Of a stretch of DNA of 26,885 nucleotides, positions 1-9,563 are shown piece after piece; positions within the stretch are counted from its first letter, which is position 1, and each line of letters opens with the position of its first letter. The notes under the pieces were generated by a model. The model saw only the letters and a program-made list of their open reading frames with translations. It searched no databases and was not told the DNA's origin. The stretch lies in NCBI GenBank assembly GCA_003990745.1, contig RBNI01000794.1:1-26885 (forward strand). The letters run 5' to 3'. A program made the position numbers and the translations under genes. The stretch is from Jimgerdemannia flammicorona. Lineage: Eukaryota; Mucoromycota; Endogonomycetes; Endogonales; Endogonaceae.

Positions 1-361
1 AAAAAAAAAAAAAATCAACAATTAATCAGCGCCTCGCGACTCGACAAAGAACCCGGTGGAGACGCCCCAACGGGAACCGACTCAGTCGGCGACATGACGA
101 ACATAATCACGAAACAAATGCGCTGTCTACCACAACGCCCGGAGGAGACGCCCCGACGGGACATTTGGCGGTGGACCAGTTGCAATGAACGGCACGCGCA
201 GACAAGTCCAAAACAAGAAGCGCAGCGCAACGAAAACGAAATGACCAAAACATCAGTGTGTCTCAATTCGCCGGATTCGAACCTTTCTCTTTGCTTTTCA
301 TCATTCTCATCCTCACTCTCATATCATCTATCTCTTGGTTTTCAAGTCATCTGCATGGATA

Positions 362-394
<33 letters not shown>

Positions 395-910
395 CTAGTT
401 TTTTTTTTTCTTGTTTTTTTTTTTTTTTTTTTTTTTGTGTGTTTCCGAGTGTGTTTATCCCTGGTTTTTGTTTTTCTTAATTTTTGTGCTTTGAGTATTT
501 CGAGCAACGTTTCTGAATAAATTGGTTTGAGTCCTGTGACCAATACATGAAATTTAAAGCGTCTGGTGGGTCTACAATGCTCTGATATAAAAAATATAAT
601 CTGTTATAACAAGTTGAGGGCGACTCCGGAATTACATTGGCGGTTACACGATGAATAATATAATATATCCCTGTAACTTGTTATCATTTATATGGCTTCT
701 TTTTCGTTTCCCTTCTGCCCCATTGTTCTACTGGGCGCCGATGTGGATGCAACTATTATCTTATAAAGCTATAGAATAAAGCTTCACCTTCACGACGAAA
801 TAATTATTGTTGTGCTTTCATCTCGCCATTTTTTAGGACCAATGGTATAATCGTACCTATTGAGAAAAATGGTACGAAGCGAATAATAATAATAATACAC
901 CCTAGTTTAA
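1..910. other. gene-free left flank with homopolymer runs
   Basis: The window opens with 14 A. T runs follow at 364-394 (31 T), 399-409 and 414-436. Open frames across this stretch are poly-Lys or poly-Phe products of those runs and have no recognisable domain. Two imperfect copies of a GC-rich motif, GGAGACGCCCC followed by RACGGGA, sit near 54-75 and 139-161. A run of AAT triplets lies near 885-897, just before the next gene. I see no supportable coding gene or RNA here. Confidence 0.6.
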
Positions 911-1726
911 TTATTCGACGTTTTCCACGTCCTGGCTTCCGTCTTCCCAAGGCGTCACGCCATCCAACAACGCGGCCAAAACCATTTCATGGCCAAACGG
1001 CCTTGACAAGTCGTTCAAACACTCCTCCCATGTTTTGTTCCCCCGATCGTAGCCATCATAGCCCAAAATCTGCACGTTCTGGCCCTCGTTCAACAGCCTC
1101 TCCAGCTCCCTATACGCCTTGGTCTTCTTGACAATGCTGGCGTAGACCGAACAATAGATTCTCTTCCTCGCCTCCAAAAACGTAAGCTTCTCCTGCCCCC
1201 ACAAGAAATACTTGACCCGCGCCCCCTTGACGCTATGCCTGTGCCCCTTGGGATCCTTCCACGCCGTCGCTCGGCGGCGGAAAAACTCGACGCTCGGCCA
1301 CAGGTCCTCCCCAACCTCCTCCTCGAACACCTTGCTGAACTGCCACAGGTTCTCCATCCGCTTACACTGCCCTGGCACCTCCACGCCGCGCCGAACCTTC
1401 CCCAGGTCCGTCTTAGGGTCGATCCCCCACTCGCACAACGCGATCGGACCCAGCAGCATCGGAGAGAGTTCCTTCCAGAACCCGGCCCCGGAGCTGCACA
1501 CGTTCACATTCTTGTACCCTTCCACCACCGGCCACTTCTTCGAGACGTTCTTGGCGAACCGCGGAGGGAGCCGGTCCACCCGAACCTGCCCGCGCGGCAT
1601 CGGTTCCGCGGTCGTCGAGGCGGCAGGCACCTTCGTCTTCTGAGCCCGTGCACGCTTCTTGGACGTCGAAGCTATGGCGTCCTCCGTATTTTCGGTGCCT
1701 GCCACAGTCTCAATGGAGCGCTTCAT
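911..1726 (-). CDS. conserved protein of unknown function (phage/fungal family, possibly DUF6939-like)
   Basis: A single-exon minus-strand frame of 271 aa. The frame can extend to 1753 only from a GTG, so I take the ATG at 1726-1724. The N-terminus (about residues 10-45) is Ser/Thr/Lys-rich with a basic stretch SKKRARAQK at about 22-30 that could be a nuclear localisation signal. The rest looks like a compact conserved domain: SPMLLGP (about 88-94), ENLWQFSK (125-132), LEARKRIY (184-191), GYDGYD (222-227) and PFGHEMVLAALL (243-254). From memory this pattern matches an uncharacterised family found in fungi, phages and large DNA viruses, which I think is DUF6939; the number is unverified and the function unknown. 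The pattern of conserved polar residues (E, R, D, H) would suit an enzyme, but that is inference. The stop is TAA at 913-911. A TTATATA element on the minus strand near 1851-1858, about 100 bp upstream, is a weak promoter candidate. Confidence 0.75.
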   Translation of the reverse strand: MKRSIETVAGTENTEDAIASTSKKRARAQKTKVPAASTTAEPMPRGQVRVDRLPPRFAKNVSKKWPVVEGYKNVNVCSSGAGFWKELSPMLLGPIALCEWGIDPKTDLGKVRRGVEVPGQCKRMENLWQFSKVFEEEVGEDLWPSVEFFRRRATAWKDPKGHRHSVKGARVKYFLWGQEKLTFLEARKRIYCSVYASIVKKTKAYRELERLLNEGQNVQILGYDGYDRGNKTWEECLNDLSRPFGHEMVLAALLDGVTPWEDGSQDVENVE

Positions 1727-1763
1727 GGCGTTGAGGAGGGTTTGTTGGTACACGGCGGGGCGG

Positions 1764-1770
1764 ATTTATT
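1764..1770 (-). terminator. possible polyadenylation signal for the Zn2Cys6 gene
   Basis: AATAAA read on the minus strand, about 140 nt downstream of the stop of the gene at 1911-2819 and just upstream of the next minus-strand gene. Fungal poly(A) signals are loose, so this is only a candidate. Confidence 0.25.
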
Positions 1771-1910
1771 GTGAACTGTCGTTTATTCAGACAAGTTGCT
1801 AGGGTATAATGATTGGATCGCTGATTTATCCCCATATGGCATAGCGCTAACTATATAAGGCTAGAGGCGGCGGCCTAACTGAATTGATGTTTTAGGCGTT
1901 GAGATCAGAG

Positions 1911-2819
1911 CTAACGGTTTGTGTAAACTGTATGCAGAATATGGGTATGTATGTACTGGTCATGATGAAGAAGTACGTCCGATGGCCTATGGGTTTTTGA
2001 ATGAGCTCTTTGTATGTCTTCGAGCTTTCTGAGGGACTTCTGAACGATAGTCTTGTCTGGGTCGGTCAATTTGTCGCGGAGATCGTTGACGACAGTGGAG
2101 TATGTCTTGTCCGTGAAGCAGGGCCTGTCAAACTGTTGGCAGCGAGTGCACGGGCCGGTTCCGGAGCATTTCTTGTTGTCCATTTTGCACCACGCACATG
2201 CCTTTCCCGGGGCAGTCCTTTTTTCTGTCTTCGAGGAGGCGTGGAGGGAACAGCGTTTCTTCCGCTTTGAGCAGACCTGGCAATCCTTATATTGCACAGG
2301 CTTCGTTGTGACGGTAGATGCGGTTGATGGCTGTGGCGTGTTGCGTGGGCGGGAAGAATACAAGGCAGCGGAACGTCGACGCCGACTAGAGGACGAATCC
2401 GGAAGAGTTGCTGGGACGTTTGGAGTGCCTTCATGGACTTGGCCGCCACCAGAAGGTGTAGTGACGTTGGTCTCTGGGTTACCGACGACGCCCGTGATTC
2501 CGTGACTGGGCTCCAAACCTTGAAAGACGTTTATGTCGATTTCGTTGGCACTACACAGTGGCATGCTGAAATTGGGCTTCGAATCGTTTTCATCGAGTAT
2601 GTTGGATAGTGCGCTGAAGTTGCGCCAGTCAAGGTCATAATCTTCGAAGATGCCCATGTCGATGGCGTCGTCAGACACCGAGTCAAAGTAGCTTTGAAGG
2701 ATCTCAAGGTCATGTTCACCGCTTACGCCGCTAAAATTGAGCGGTACGCTGTGGGTGAGGTGGGAAGTTGCGCCGAATGGTATACTGAGGTGAGCCTGGA
2801 GGCCGGAACTCGAAAACAT
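1911..2819 (-). CDS. Zn(II)2Cys6 binuclear-cluster protein with an extra Cys half cluster
   Basis: A 302-aa minus-strand frame from an ATG at 2819 with a good context (A at -3). Residues 208-234 fit the fungal zinc binuclear cluster exactly: C208-x2-C211-x6-C218-x5-C224-x2-C227-x6-C234. This module binds two zinc ions and contacts DNA in fungal transcription factors. The cluster lies in the C-terminal third, whereas classical Gal4-type factors carry it at the N-terminus. A second C-x2-C-x6-C (C180, C183, C190) with a basic loop SKRKKR precedes it, so half of a cluster is present twice. The N-terminal about 100 residues are acidic and aromatic (for example DYDLDW at 61-65) and could be an activation region. 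A Ser/Thr/Pro linker with an SRRRRS patch (about 145-150) follows. No fungal_trans middle homology region is seen. A regulatory nuclear protein is likely; the target is unknown. Confidence 0.8.
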   Translation of the reverse strand: MFSSSGLQAHLSIPFGATSHLTHSVPLNFSGVSGEHDLEILQSYFDSVSDDAIDMGIFEDYDLDWRNFSALSNILDENDSKPNFSMPLCSANEIDINVFQGLEPSHGITGVVGNPETNVTTPSGGGQVHEGTPNVPATLPDSSSSRRRRSAALYSSRPRNTPQPSTASTVTTKPVQYKDCQVCSKRKKRCSLHASSKTEKRTAPGKACAWCKMDNKKCSGTGPCTRCQQFDRPCFTDKTYSTVVNDLRDKLTDPDKTIVQKSLRKLEDIQRAHSKTHRPSDVLLHHDQYIHTHILHTVYTNR

Positions 2820-2853
2820 GTTGTAGGAAAATTCAAACGAACAATTGCCAGCC

Positions 2854-2859
2854 TTTATA
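2854..2859 (-). promoter_or_regulatory. TATA box of the Zn2Cys6 gene
   Basis: TATAAA on the minus strand, about 35 nt upstream of the ATG at 2819. The spacing implies a very short 5' leader. Confidence 0.4.
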
Positions 2860-2879
2860 TCAAATCGGATCCGACTAAC

Positions 2880-4560
2880 AGGCAGTGATGTCCGGCCGGT
2901 TGGATTATCGGGCTGGAAAAAATTATTAGATAATCAAGTCAAAATCTCGCGATATGTCAATGCCCTTGTAAAAGCTAGCCCTACCCTCCGGACAGCTGTA
3001 CGCCGGACAGATCCATGGACTGATTGGGTAATTACGCAATCGTCCCCCGCAGCATTCCTGGACCCGATCCCGGTTCTCTTTTAATGAACACATATTCATA
3101 TTGCTAGGTATCTACAGAGACGAATGTGGTTTGATTAACACGTGGGACGCGAACTTTCGTATATATACTTGGAAGATGGTGTAGGGATCAGACTACCCAG
3201 GACATCGGAACACGATACCGCATTTGGTTGGAAACAAAGTTGAAGTTCAATCTCATGGACGATAAAAATAACCGCTGCACCCACTGACCTCTACGTAGCT
3301 CGATTTGTCTAATACGAGACGAATAGGGAGCCACACCCTGTGGCTAACATGAAACACTGACCATCGGTCTAAGAGTTTACGACTATCACTGTTCGGACCC
3401 GACACCACGCGACGATCGGCAACGTGATAGCATCGGGGAAGACTGGTTTTCGTTATAATACCTCTATTTACTACTGCACACTCTACACTCCCCTCACGAC
3501 TTGATACTCTCAGCGCTGAGGAATGGTCTCTTCGACCACCAACGTCCCATCGGTATCCCAATCCGAAGGCAAGCACATGGTCGTGGTCATGCCCAGAATG
3601 GGTTATACGCGGTCTGGGCTTGAGAACATGGAGAGCGGGAGGGAGCAGGGTAGTGAGAATGAGGAGAGGAAGTATCGAAGTAGGGAGATTGCAACGAGGA
3701 TGCCTGGACGGGAATGTTTCAGGACATAGAGGGCTGATATATAAAAATGTCAGTTACACCGCTCGCCTTGCGTACCCTTTTTATTTGACGCGTGCCATAT
3801 GGTAGAAGTGTTCTATCATCCGGCAGATGTGTCAAGGTTTGGCGGCATAGTTAAGTGAAATAGTTCTATACGATTGTCATAGAACTCGTGTAAAGATAGG
3901 TACATTCTTGGCTGATTTCACAGTGGATTTTCGTTTTAGGAGTTTGAGATAAACCTTATAATACAACCCCTGGATCCCTAATATATAAGTTGATTCATTT
4001 CGCATAGAGCCCCAACGTTTTGATCAATGGTGCGGAAAACCGAGCAATGACCTCGCACAGGATATCCCCTGACGACATCCAAATTATGACTGGACAGTTT
4101 GCCAACGAGGCTCTGTACAATGTACAAATGATGACGATAGGTAGTCGGTGGGGCGGAGTAGCAGGATCAAGTGACCACAGCAAGTGGAAATACAGTTGTA
4201 CCAGAGTCACGTTGACAGGATATGATGAGTACAACCGCTCTTGCGGATAATAGATCCGCGAGAACGTCACGATTGCCTCGTGCGCGGTGCGGTCGGGTGG
4301 TCTTGGCGCCGGGAAAATAGGGCGAAAATGGCCATGTTTAATCGCACGGCATGATTCAACGCACGGATGATGACACTGTCACCCTTCCGCCTTTGGGTCG
4401 ACGCATCATGTGAGTTGACTGCACGTCAATAAGACACAATGTTCTGATTAATTGCTTATGGATTGTATATGCATCTCTTATACCGGAGGAATATTAATTG
4501 TAGAGATATTGAGGTTTGAGGGATGCAGTACAGGAAAATGGTGTTGAGTGTGGCAAGATG
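2880..4560. other. gene-free intergenic stretch
   Basis: About 1.7 kb with scattered frames of 70-107 codons on both strands. None shows a domain, a conserved motif or convincing splice partners. Isolated TATATA motifs occur near 3159-3166 and 3981-3986, but no gene follows either. Composition is close to neutral and CpG is present. It may hold regulatory DNA, a non-coding transcript or a decayed element; I cannot tell which. Confidence 0.5.
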
Positions 4561-4563
4561 AGA

Positions 4564-4625
4564 TGAATGAAATGAGATGAATGGAATGTGATTATGAATG
4601 AAATGAGATGAATGGAATGTGATTA
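4564..4625 (+). repeat. exact 31-bp tandem duplication
   Basis: Two identical 31-bp units abut at 4564-4594 and 4595-4625, built from GAATGAAATG/GATGAATGGAATG-like words. The duplication ends 20 bp before the E-box and about 95 bp before the start codon of the deubiquitinase gene, so it lies in that promoter. Confidence 0.9.
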
Positions 4626-4644
4626 TGACAGCTGACTCGAATTA

Positions 4645-4672
4645 GTCACGTGACGAGATCATTGCATATATA
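4645..4672 (+). promoter_or_regulatory. promoter of the deubiquitinase gene: palindromic E-box and TATA
   Basis: GTCACGTGAC (4645-4654) is a 10-bp perfect palindrome around the CACGTG E-box, the known target of bHLH factors such as Pho4 and Cbf1. A CATATATACC TATA element follows at 4664-4672, about 50 nt before the ATG at 4721. The order E-box, TATA, ATG is consistent with a functional promoter. Confidence 0.5.
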
Positions 4673-4720
4673 CCACCTCATCGCCCTTTGTCTGTTGGAC
4701 ACCCTATACCCTATACCAAC

Positions 4721-7700
4721 ATGGCAAAGAGAACATCCAAGAAGAAGAAGAATGCAAAGCAGCATGCGAGATCCGTGTCTGTCACCTCAGACAAACGGAA
4801 AGGTACTGCCTAGGAACCTCGCTTCATCCTTGCTCTTATTGGCCCACTGGCTCACTCCTGTTTTCCGATCCTGCAGACCTTTCAGAGACCGATGCTACTG
4901 ATGGCAATAACCTGCACGAGGAGCCCAAGCCCGTTGAAGAGGAACCCCAGAATCCTGATGAGGTCGAGGAAGCTAAGGGAAAGTGTCAGCACCTCAAGGC
5001 CGTCAAGATCAAGAAGCTGAAGCAAGCCCTTCCGCAGGTCAAGAAGGATCTCAACTGTAAGGTACGCTCTCGCCGTCCTCTCCCTTGACGACTAACCATC
5101 ATCTGCATCCACATCTGTTCTCATCCGCTACATTCCTCCATTCCCAGATGTGCGCCAAACAACCCTCGTCCGCTAAGCCCTCCGCCTCGGCCGCAGACGT
5201 CGCTGGCGACGGCAGCTCCGCGACCAGCCCGGCATGGATCTGTTTGACGTGCGCGCAACTGCACTGCGGTCGCGCAGTGAACAAGCACGCGTTGCAGCAC
5301 TATGAGGAAATGGGAATGGATCACGCGCTGGCAGTTAACGTGGATACGTTCGAATGCTGGTACGTGTGGACAGGGCGTGGGGAAGGAGATGGGGAGAAAG
5401 GTTGAGGTGGGGGGTAGGGTTAATGAGCTGACGAAGTGGCAAAAACAAGTTGGTCTGATAGCGGGTCTTGAATTTCCTTGCTCTCTAGGTGTTATGCATG
5501 TGACTCTGAGGTCGTCGCCTCCAGCACACGGAACCAGCTCGTGCAGGAAGCCCTGACCGCGATCGAAAAGGCGATAAAGCCCAAATATGCCGGCAAAATG
5601 AAAGGTACGTTCCGTATTGCGTTCCTCACCATCACCTCTCCACACCATCCCCCCCTCAAACCTCTCCGTCCCTCCCTCCTTTAGTCCTGGAACTCCCCAC
5701 CCGCTCATCCTCAATCACGCGCCCAACACACAAGCCAATCGCGCCGGGGCTAACGAACCTTGGCAACACGTGTTTCTTCAATTCGACGCTCCAGGCCGTG
5801 GCCGCGACACCCCTTCTGCACGTGGCTTGGTCGACTGCACCAGGTGCAACGGCCGTCTTCCCGCCGTTCACAACGACGGAGGACGTAGGCCCGCTGCATA
5901 ACACGCTGCGTTCCCTCGCGATCACATTGTGGACGCAGCAGGCCGGGAATGTTAATCCCAATCAATTGTTTGGACAGGTCGCGAAGAGGTGGAAGCAGTT
6001 TAGAGGGATGAGGCAGCAAGACGCGCATGAGCTTATGCGGTTCTTGCTTGATGGGGTTAGAGGCGAGGAGGTGCAGGTAGGTTGAAGGGTGGGGATAGGG
6101 TGACGGTGGGATTTTGAGGGATGAGGCTGAGACGGGAGAGGTGGGGCCGGGGTGGATGGTGGGGCTGGATTTGGTGAAAGCCGACAGCAATTCTATTATC
6201 ATGCTAACTCCCTTTCCTTCATTTACATTATAATCACCACTACCAAAGTTCCTCAAGAAGCTCCAACCGCCTCGAGAACAAAAACGTACGTACTCGAAGA
6301 TGCACACACGCAACGATTTGATCCCCACCATCTCCCGCAGCTGACATTTCAACTCCCATCCCACAGCCAAATCGAAGCGCAAGAGACGCAAGTCCGCATC
6401 GACCTCTGCGCCCGAACCTGCGATCCAGGCGAGACCTGAACCCCGGCCGCTAGTTGACACCGTCTTTGGCGGGCAGCTAGTGAGCGTAATTGTGTGTGAC
6501 GTGTGCAAATCGGTGAGTGTGTGGGTGTGATTGGATGGATGTATTATTAGGAAGGAGGGTTGTCTGGTTCGTTTCGCTCGTCGTTGGTATGTGAAGGAGT
6601 TTTTGAGCTAACGGAGTTTGTCACGTTGCTGTATTCGTAGGTGTCGTATTCGCACGAGGACTTTCTGGACCTGTCGTTGCAGATCGCCATTCCGGGGCCG
6701 AGAAGGGTACGGATTAGTTTGAATATATGTGGTTTTTGGTTTGGTTTGGACGATGACGCTTGTTTTTGTTAACCGGTACTGACTCGCTTTACTATACGAC
6801 TCGCTCAATGTACGTATGCATACCCATTCTCTTTTGTAACTTTTACGGATAGGCTGATTCTAACAAAGCGGGCAAGCAGGTAAGCAAACACATGCTTATG
6901 GGATTGTCGAATACTGATGTTTCGATTGCGCATCAGCCATGCCTTGATTCTAGAACGACACTGACGATCCACCTCGAATCCCACGCAGAACTTTCAATCC
7001 CGTCTCGGCGAGGCACGCAAACGCGTCGGCGACTTCATCCGCTCCCTGAGCCCGGTCCAATACGAGCGCGAGAAGGTGAAGGAAAAAGAAAAGGACAAGG
7101 AAAGCGACAGGGAAAGGGACAAGGACAAGGACAAAGAAAAGTCCTCCAACAGCGGCGACGATACCCCCACAGACGCGCACACTCCCTGCCATGTCTCGGA
7201 GGACGGCCGTCTCTCACCCATACCCGTGTGTGCACCGCAAGAAGAACGACAGAACACGATGGAGGCTGACATTCCCGACCGTGTACAACGGCTCTCGCTT
7301 CATTCGTGCCCCTCGAACCCCGCCGATACCCAGGTAGAGATCGATCTAGCACCCGCGGATGACCCCGCGAGCGGTGAAACTGACTCCGGCCCCTCCCGTC
7401 CGACGACGCCGCTTCCGGGGTCCGACGGTGGACTTCCGCGGTTGATGCTCTCAAGGCCCTCATCGCCTTCGCAGGGCGAGGGGAGTCTGATCCCCGTGCC
7501 GACGCCGGAGAGGGTGGCGAGGATAAGGAAGTTGTTGGCAGAGCCGGCGGTGGTGGAGAGCGTAAGCGCTGGGACGAGTGCGGGTGGAGGTTTTATGGGG
7601 CGAGGGAAGGAGAGGGAAGGCGCGCCGACACTCATGGGGTGTTTGAGAGCGTTTACGAGCGTCGAGGTGTTGGATGGCGAGAATCGGTTTGCGTGTGAGA

Positions 7701-9274
7701 AGTGTTGGAGGTATTTGGAGCCTGTGAGGGCGAGAGAGTGGGATGAGGAGAGGAGGAGGAGAAGGAGGAGAGAGAAGGAGGAGGAGGAGGAGAAGGATGG
7801 GATGGAGAAGAAGGAGGAAAAAGAGAAAGATGGGATGGAAGGGTCGAAGGAGGAGGAAAAAGTGAAAGATGAGATGGAAGGGGAGAAGGAGGGGGAGATG
7901 GTGCATGGTGAGAAGGTGAGGGTGGCGGAGAATATAGCTATGGATGCAGAGGAGGGAGCCGGTGCGGTGATGGTGGACGAGGCGGCGTCGATCTCGGATA
8001 ACGTGTCCATTGCTGTGTCTACTGTGACCTCTGCGGTGATAGTGGATGAGGCGACGTCGATCTCGGCGTCTATTGATGTGTCGACTGTGGCATCGGTGGC
8101 GACAGTAGATGAGGTGGCGTCGATCTCGGACATGGCGTCGACTATGGCGTCGGTGGCGTCAGAAGGGAGCCTGACCGGGAGCTTTGGTACGGACGTGACG
8201 ATGCCAGACGCGGCTGTGACGGATGCGGACACAATGGTGCCGGATGCGACTGTGACGGTGCCGGATGCGACTGTGACGGTGCCGGATGCGACTGTGATGG
8301 TGCCGGATGCGACTATGACAGTGCCGGATGCGACTATGACGGTGCCGGATGCGACTGTGATGGTGCCGGATGCGACTGTGACGGTGCCGGATGCGACTGT
8401 GACGGATGCGGACACGACGGTGCCGGATGCGACTGTGACCGTGATCGTGCCGGATGCAACTGTGATGGATGCGCATGTAGCCGAGGCGTCGAAGGAAATC
8501 GAGGTCATGGACGTCGATCGTGATGATTTCGTCATTGTCGAATCGAAGCTCATCGAAGATCACCCCGCACACGACACGACCGAGCCATCTGCCGACGATG
8601 GACTCCGGTCCGTCTCAACCCCCCTCCCTAAGCCCGAGCCCGAGAAACGATTCGTGCTTCGCCGCGCGTACAAGCGGTTTCTTCTCCGAGACCCTTTGCC
8701 GCGAGTGCTGGTGTGCCACCTGAAGCGGTTCCAGCAGGTCGGTACAGCAATGCGCAAGATTGATGAGTGGGTCGAGTTCCCGGAGACGATAGACTTGTCG
8801 GCGTTTATCGCGCCTGAGGAGGATGTTGAGGAAGAGAAAGCGGAGGGAGGGCCGGAGGGGGGAAGGAGGCAGAGGACTAGGTATAGGCTTTATGCGGTTG
8901 TTGTGCATATGGGAACACTGATGGGTGGGCATTATATTGCTTATGTATTGTCGGACAGGGTTGTCGGCGAGAAGGAAAAGATTGGGAAAAAGGGGGAGAA
9001 AGGGGGGAAGGGGAAGAAGAAGGAGGAGAAGGTACTTCAGGAGGAGACAGAGAAGCTACTTCAGGAGGCAGAGAAGGTAGAGGCGGATGAGGAAGTTATC
9101 CAGCCGGAGGATGAGGCGAAGGCGGAAGAGGGGGAAGCATTGGAGAAGGCGAGGCAGCTAGAGGACGGCAAGAGGAGGGAGTGGATTTATTGTAGTGATA
9201 CGTCGGTTAGGGCGGCGAGTTTGGAGGAGGTGATGGGACAGAAGGCGTACCTGTTGTTTTATGAACGGTGTTGA
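4721..9274 (+). CDS. USP16/USP45-type ubiquitin carboxyl-terminal hydrolase, ten exons
   Basis: Exons read from splice signals and frame: 4721-4802, 4877-5061, 5148-5359, 5489-5604, 5685-6076, 6249-6285, 6367-6512, 6641-6706, 6853-6879, 6989-9274, joining without a stop into 1182 aa. The ATG context is strong (A at -3, G at +4). The N-terminus is lysine-rich. Residues 64-164 form a ZnF-UBP domain (C64, H66, C88/C91, C121/C124, HCGR at 128-131, H136, H140, H148, C161/C164), which in known members binds the free C-terminus of ubiquitin. The USP catalytic domain has its Cys box at 220-235 (GLTNLGNTCFFNSTLQ, nucleophile C228), a QQDAHELM box, a Cys4 zinc site split between C385/C388 and C657/C660, a His box GGHYIAYV (H1069) and the Asp box CSDTS (D1158). 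It should be a cysteine protease removing ubiquitin; animal USP16 acts on histone H2A. About 270 residues separate the two zinc pairs. Between them and the His box lies a highly charged and repetitive insert, making it much longer than human USP16 (823 aa). Exon 9 (27 nt) and the start of exon 6 are the least certain junctions. Confidence 0.88.
7076..7190 (+). repeat. Lys/Glu/Asp-rich low-complexity coding tract
   Basis: Inside exon 10 of the deubiquitinase, (A/G)AAGGA(C/A) words encode alternating K-E-K-D-R residues (about residues 451-475). Similar charged tracts recur near 7740-7910 and 8950-9180. The purine richness leaves the antisense frames open, which explains the long minus-strand frames there. 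Confidence 0.7.
8237..8460 (+). repeat. in-frame 21-bp coding minisatellite (VPDATVT)n
   Basis: Eight 21-bp units run without a break from 8237 to 8404, each encoding the seven residues V-P-D-A-T-[VM]-[TM]. Two diverged units follow a short spacer, ending near 8460. Because 21 is a multiple of three, unit gain or loss keeps frame. The repeat sits in the insertion between the second zinc pair and the His box (about residues 838-912), where copy number could vary without touching catalytic parts. Confidence 0.9.
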
Positions 9275-9318
9275 GCAATTGTGATGATGGACAATGATTA
9301 TAATTAGCTAGCGACGTC

Positions 9319-9324
9319 AATAAA
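9319..9324 (+). terminator. candidate poly(A) signal of the deubiquitinase gene
   Basis: AATAAA 45 nt after the TGA stop of the deubiquitinase and about 240 nt before the next start codon. Confidence 0.4.
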
Positions 9325-9563
9325 TTTCAATCACCCCGTCTTCAAGCCACCCCCAACACTTCCCTTCAACCTTCAACCCCCCCTTTCCCTCCCGAAGCGA
9401 ACCCACCATCACCACCGGGTCCGTTTCCCCCTCCCCCCTCCCACCCACCATTCCCCATCCAGCCGCACCCCCCCTCGCCCTCGCCCTTCACCTCGTTGGG
9501 CGCAGCACCCTCGCCACGTTCCGATCGCTCTTCCGCATCCGGCCCGTGCCCCGCGCCGCGGCA
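9325..9563 (+). promoter_or_regulatory. pyrimidine-rich promoter/leader of the UBL-BAG gene
   Basis: A strongly C/T-rich stretch with many CCCC and CCCTCCC words and no clear TATA box runs up to the ATG at 9564. CT-rich leaders are common before fungal start codons. It is the only spacer between the deubiquitinase and this gene. Confidence 0.4.

Noticed and set aside
271..283. GGTTCGAATCC-like tRNA B-box on the minus strand
   Set aside because: The flanking bases do not form a five-pair T stem, and the sequence on the tRNA body side runs into A-rich homopolymer. No acceptor or anticodon stem can be built.
328..543. Lys-rich minus-strand frame and matching Phe-rich plus-strand frames
   Set aside because: They are translations of the T runs at 364-436.
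3253..3576. 107-codon minus-strand frame
   Set aside because: No domain, no conserved motif and no splice partners; length is within chance.
3995..4270. overlapping 76- to 91-codon frames on both strands
   Set aside because: Neither shows protein-like features; opposite-strand overlap of this kind is common by chance.
7300..8553. 417-codon minus-strand frame
   Set aside because: It is the antisense of the purine-rich and repetitive exon 10 of the deubiquitinase and consists of Ser/Thr/Val low complexity.
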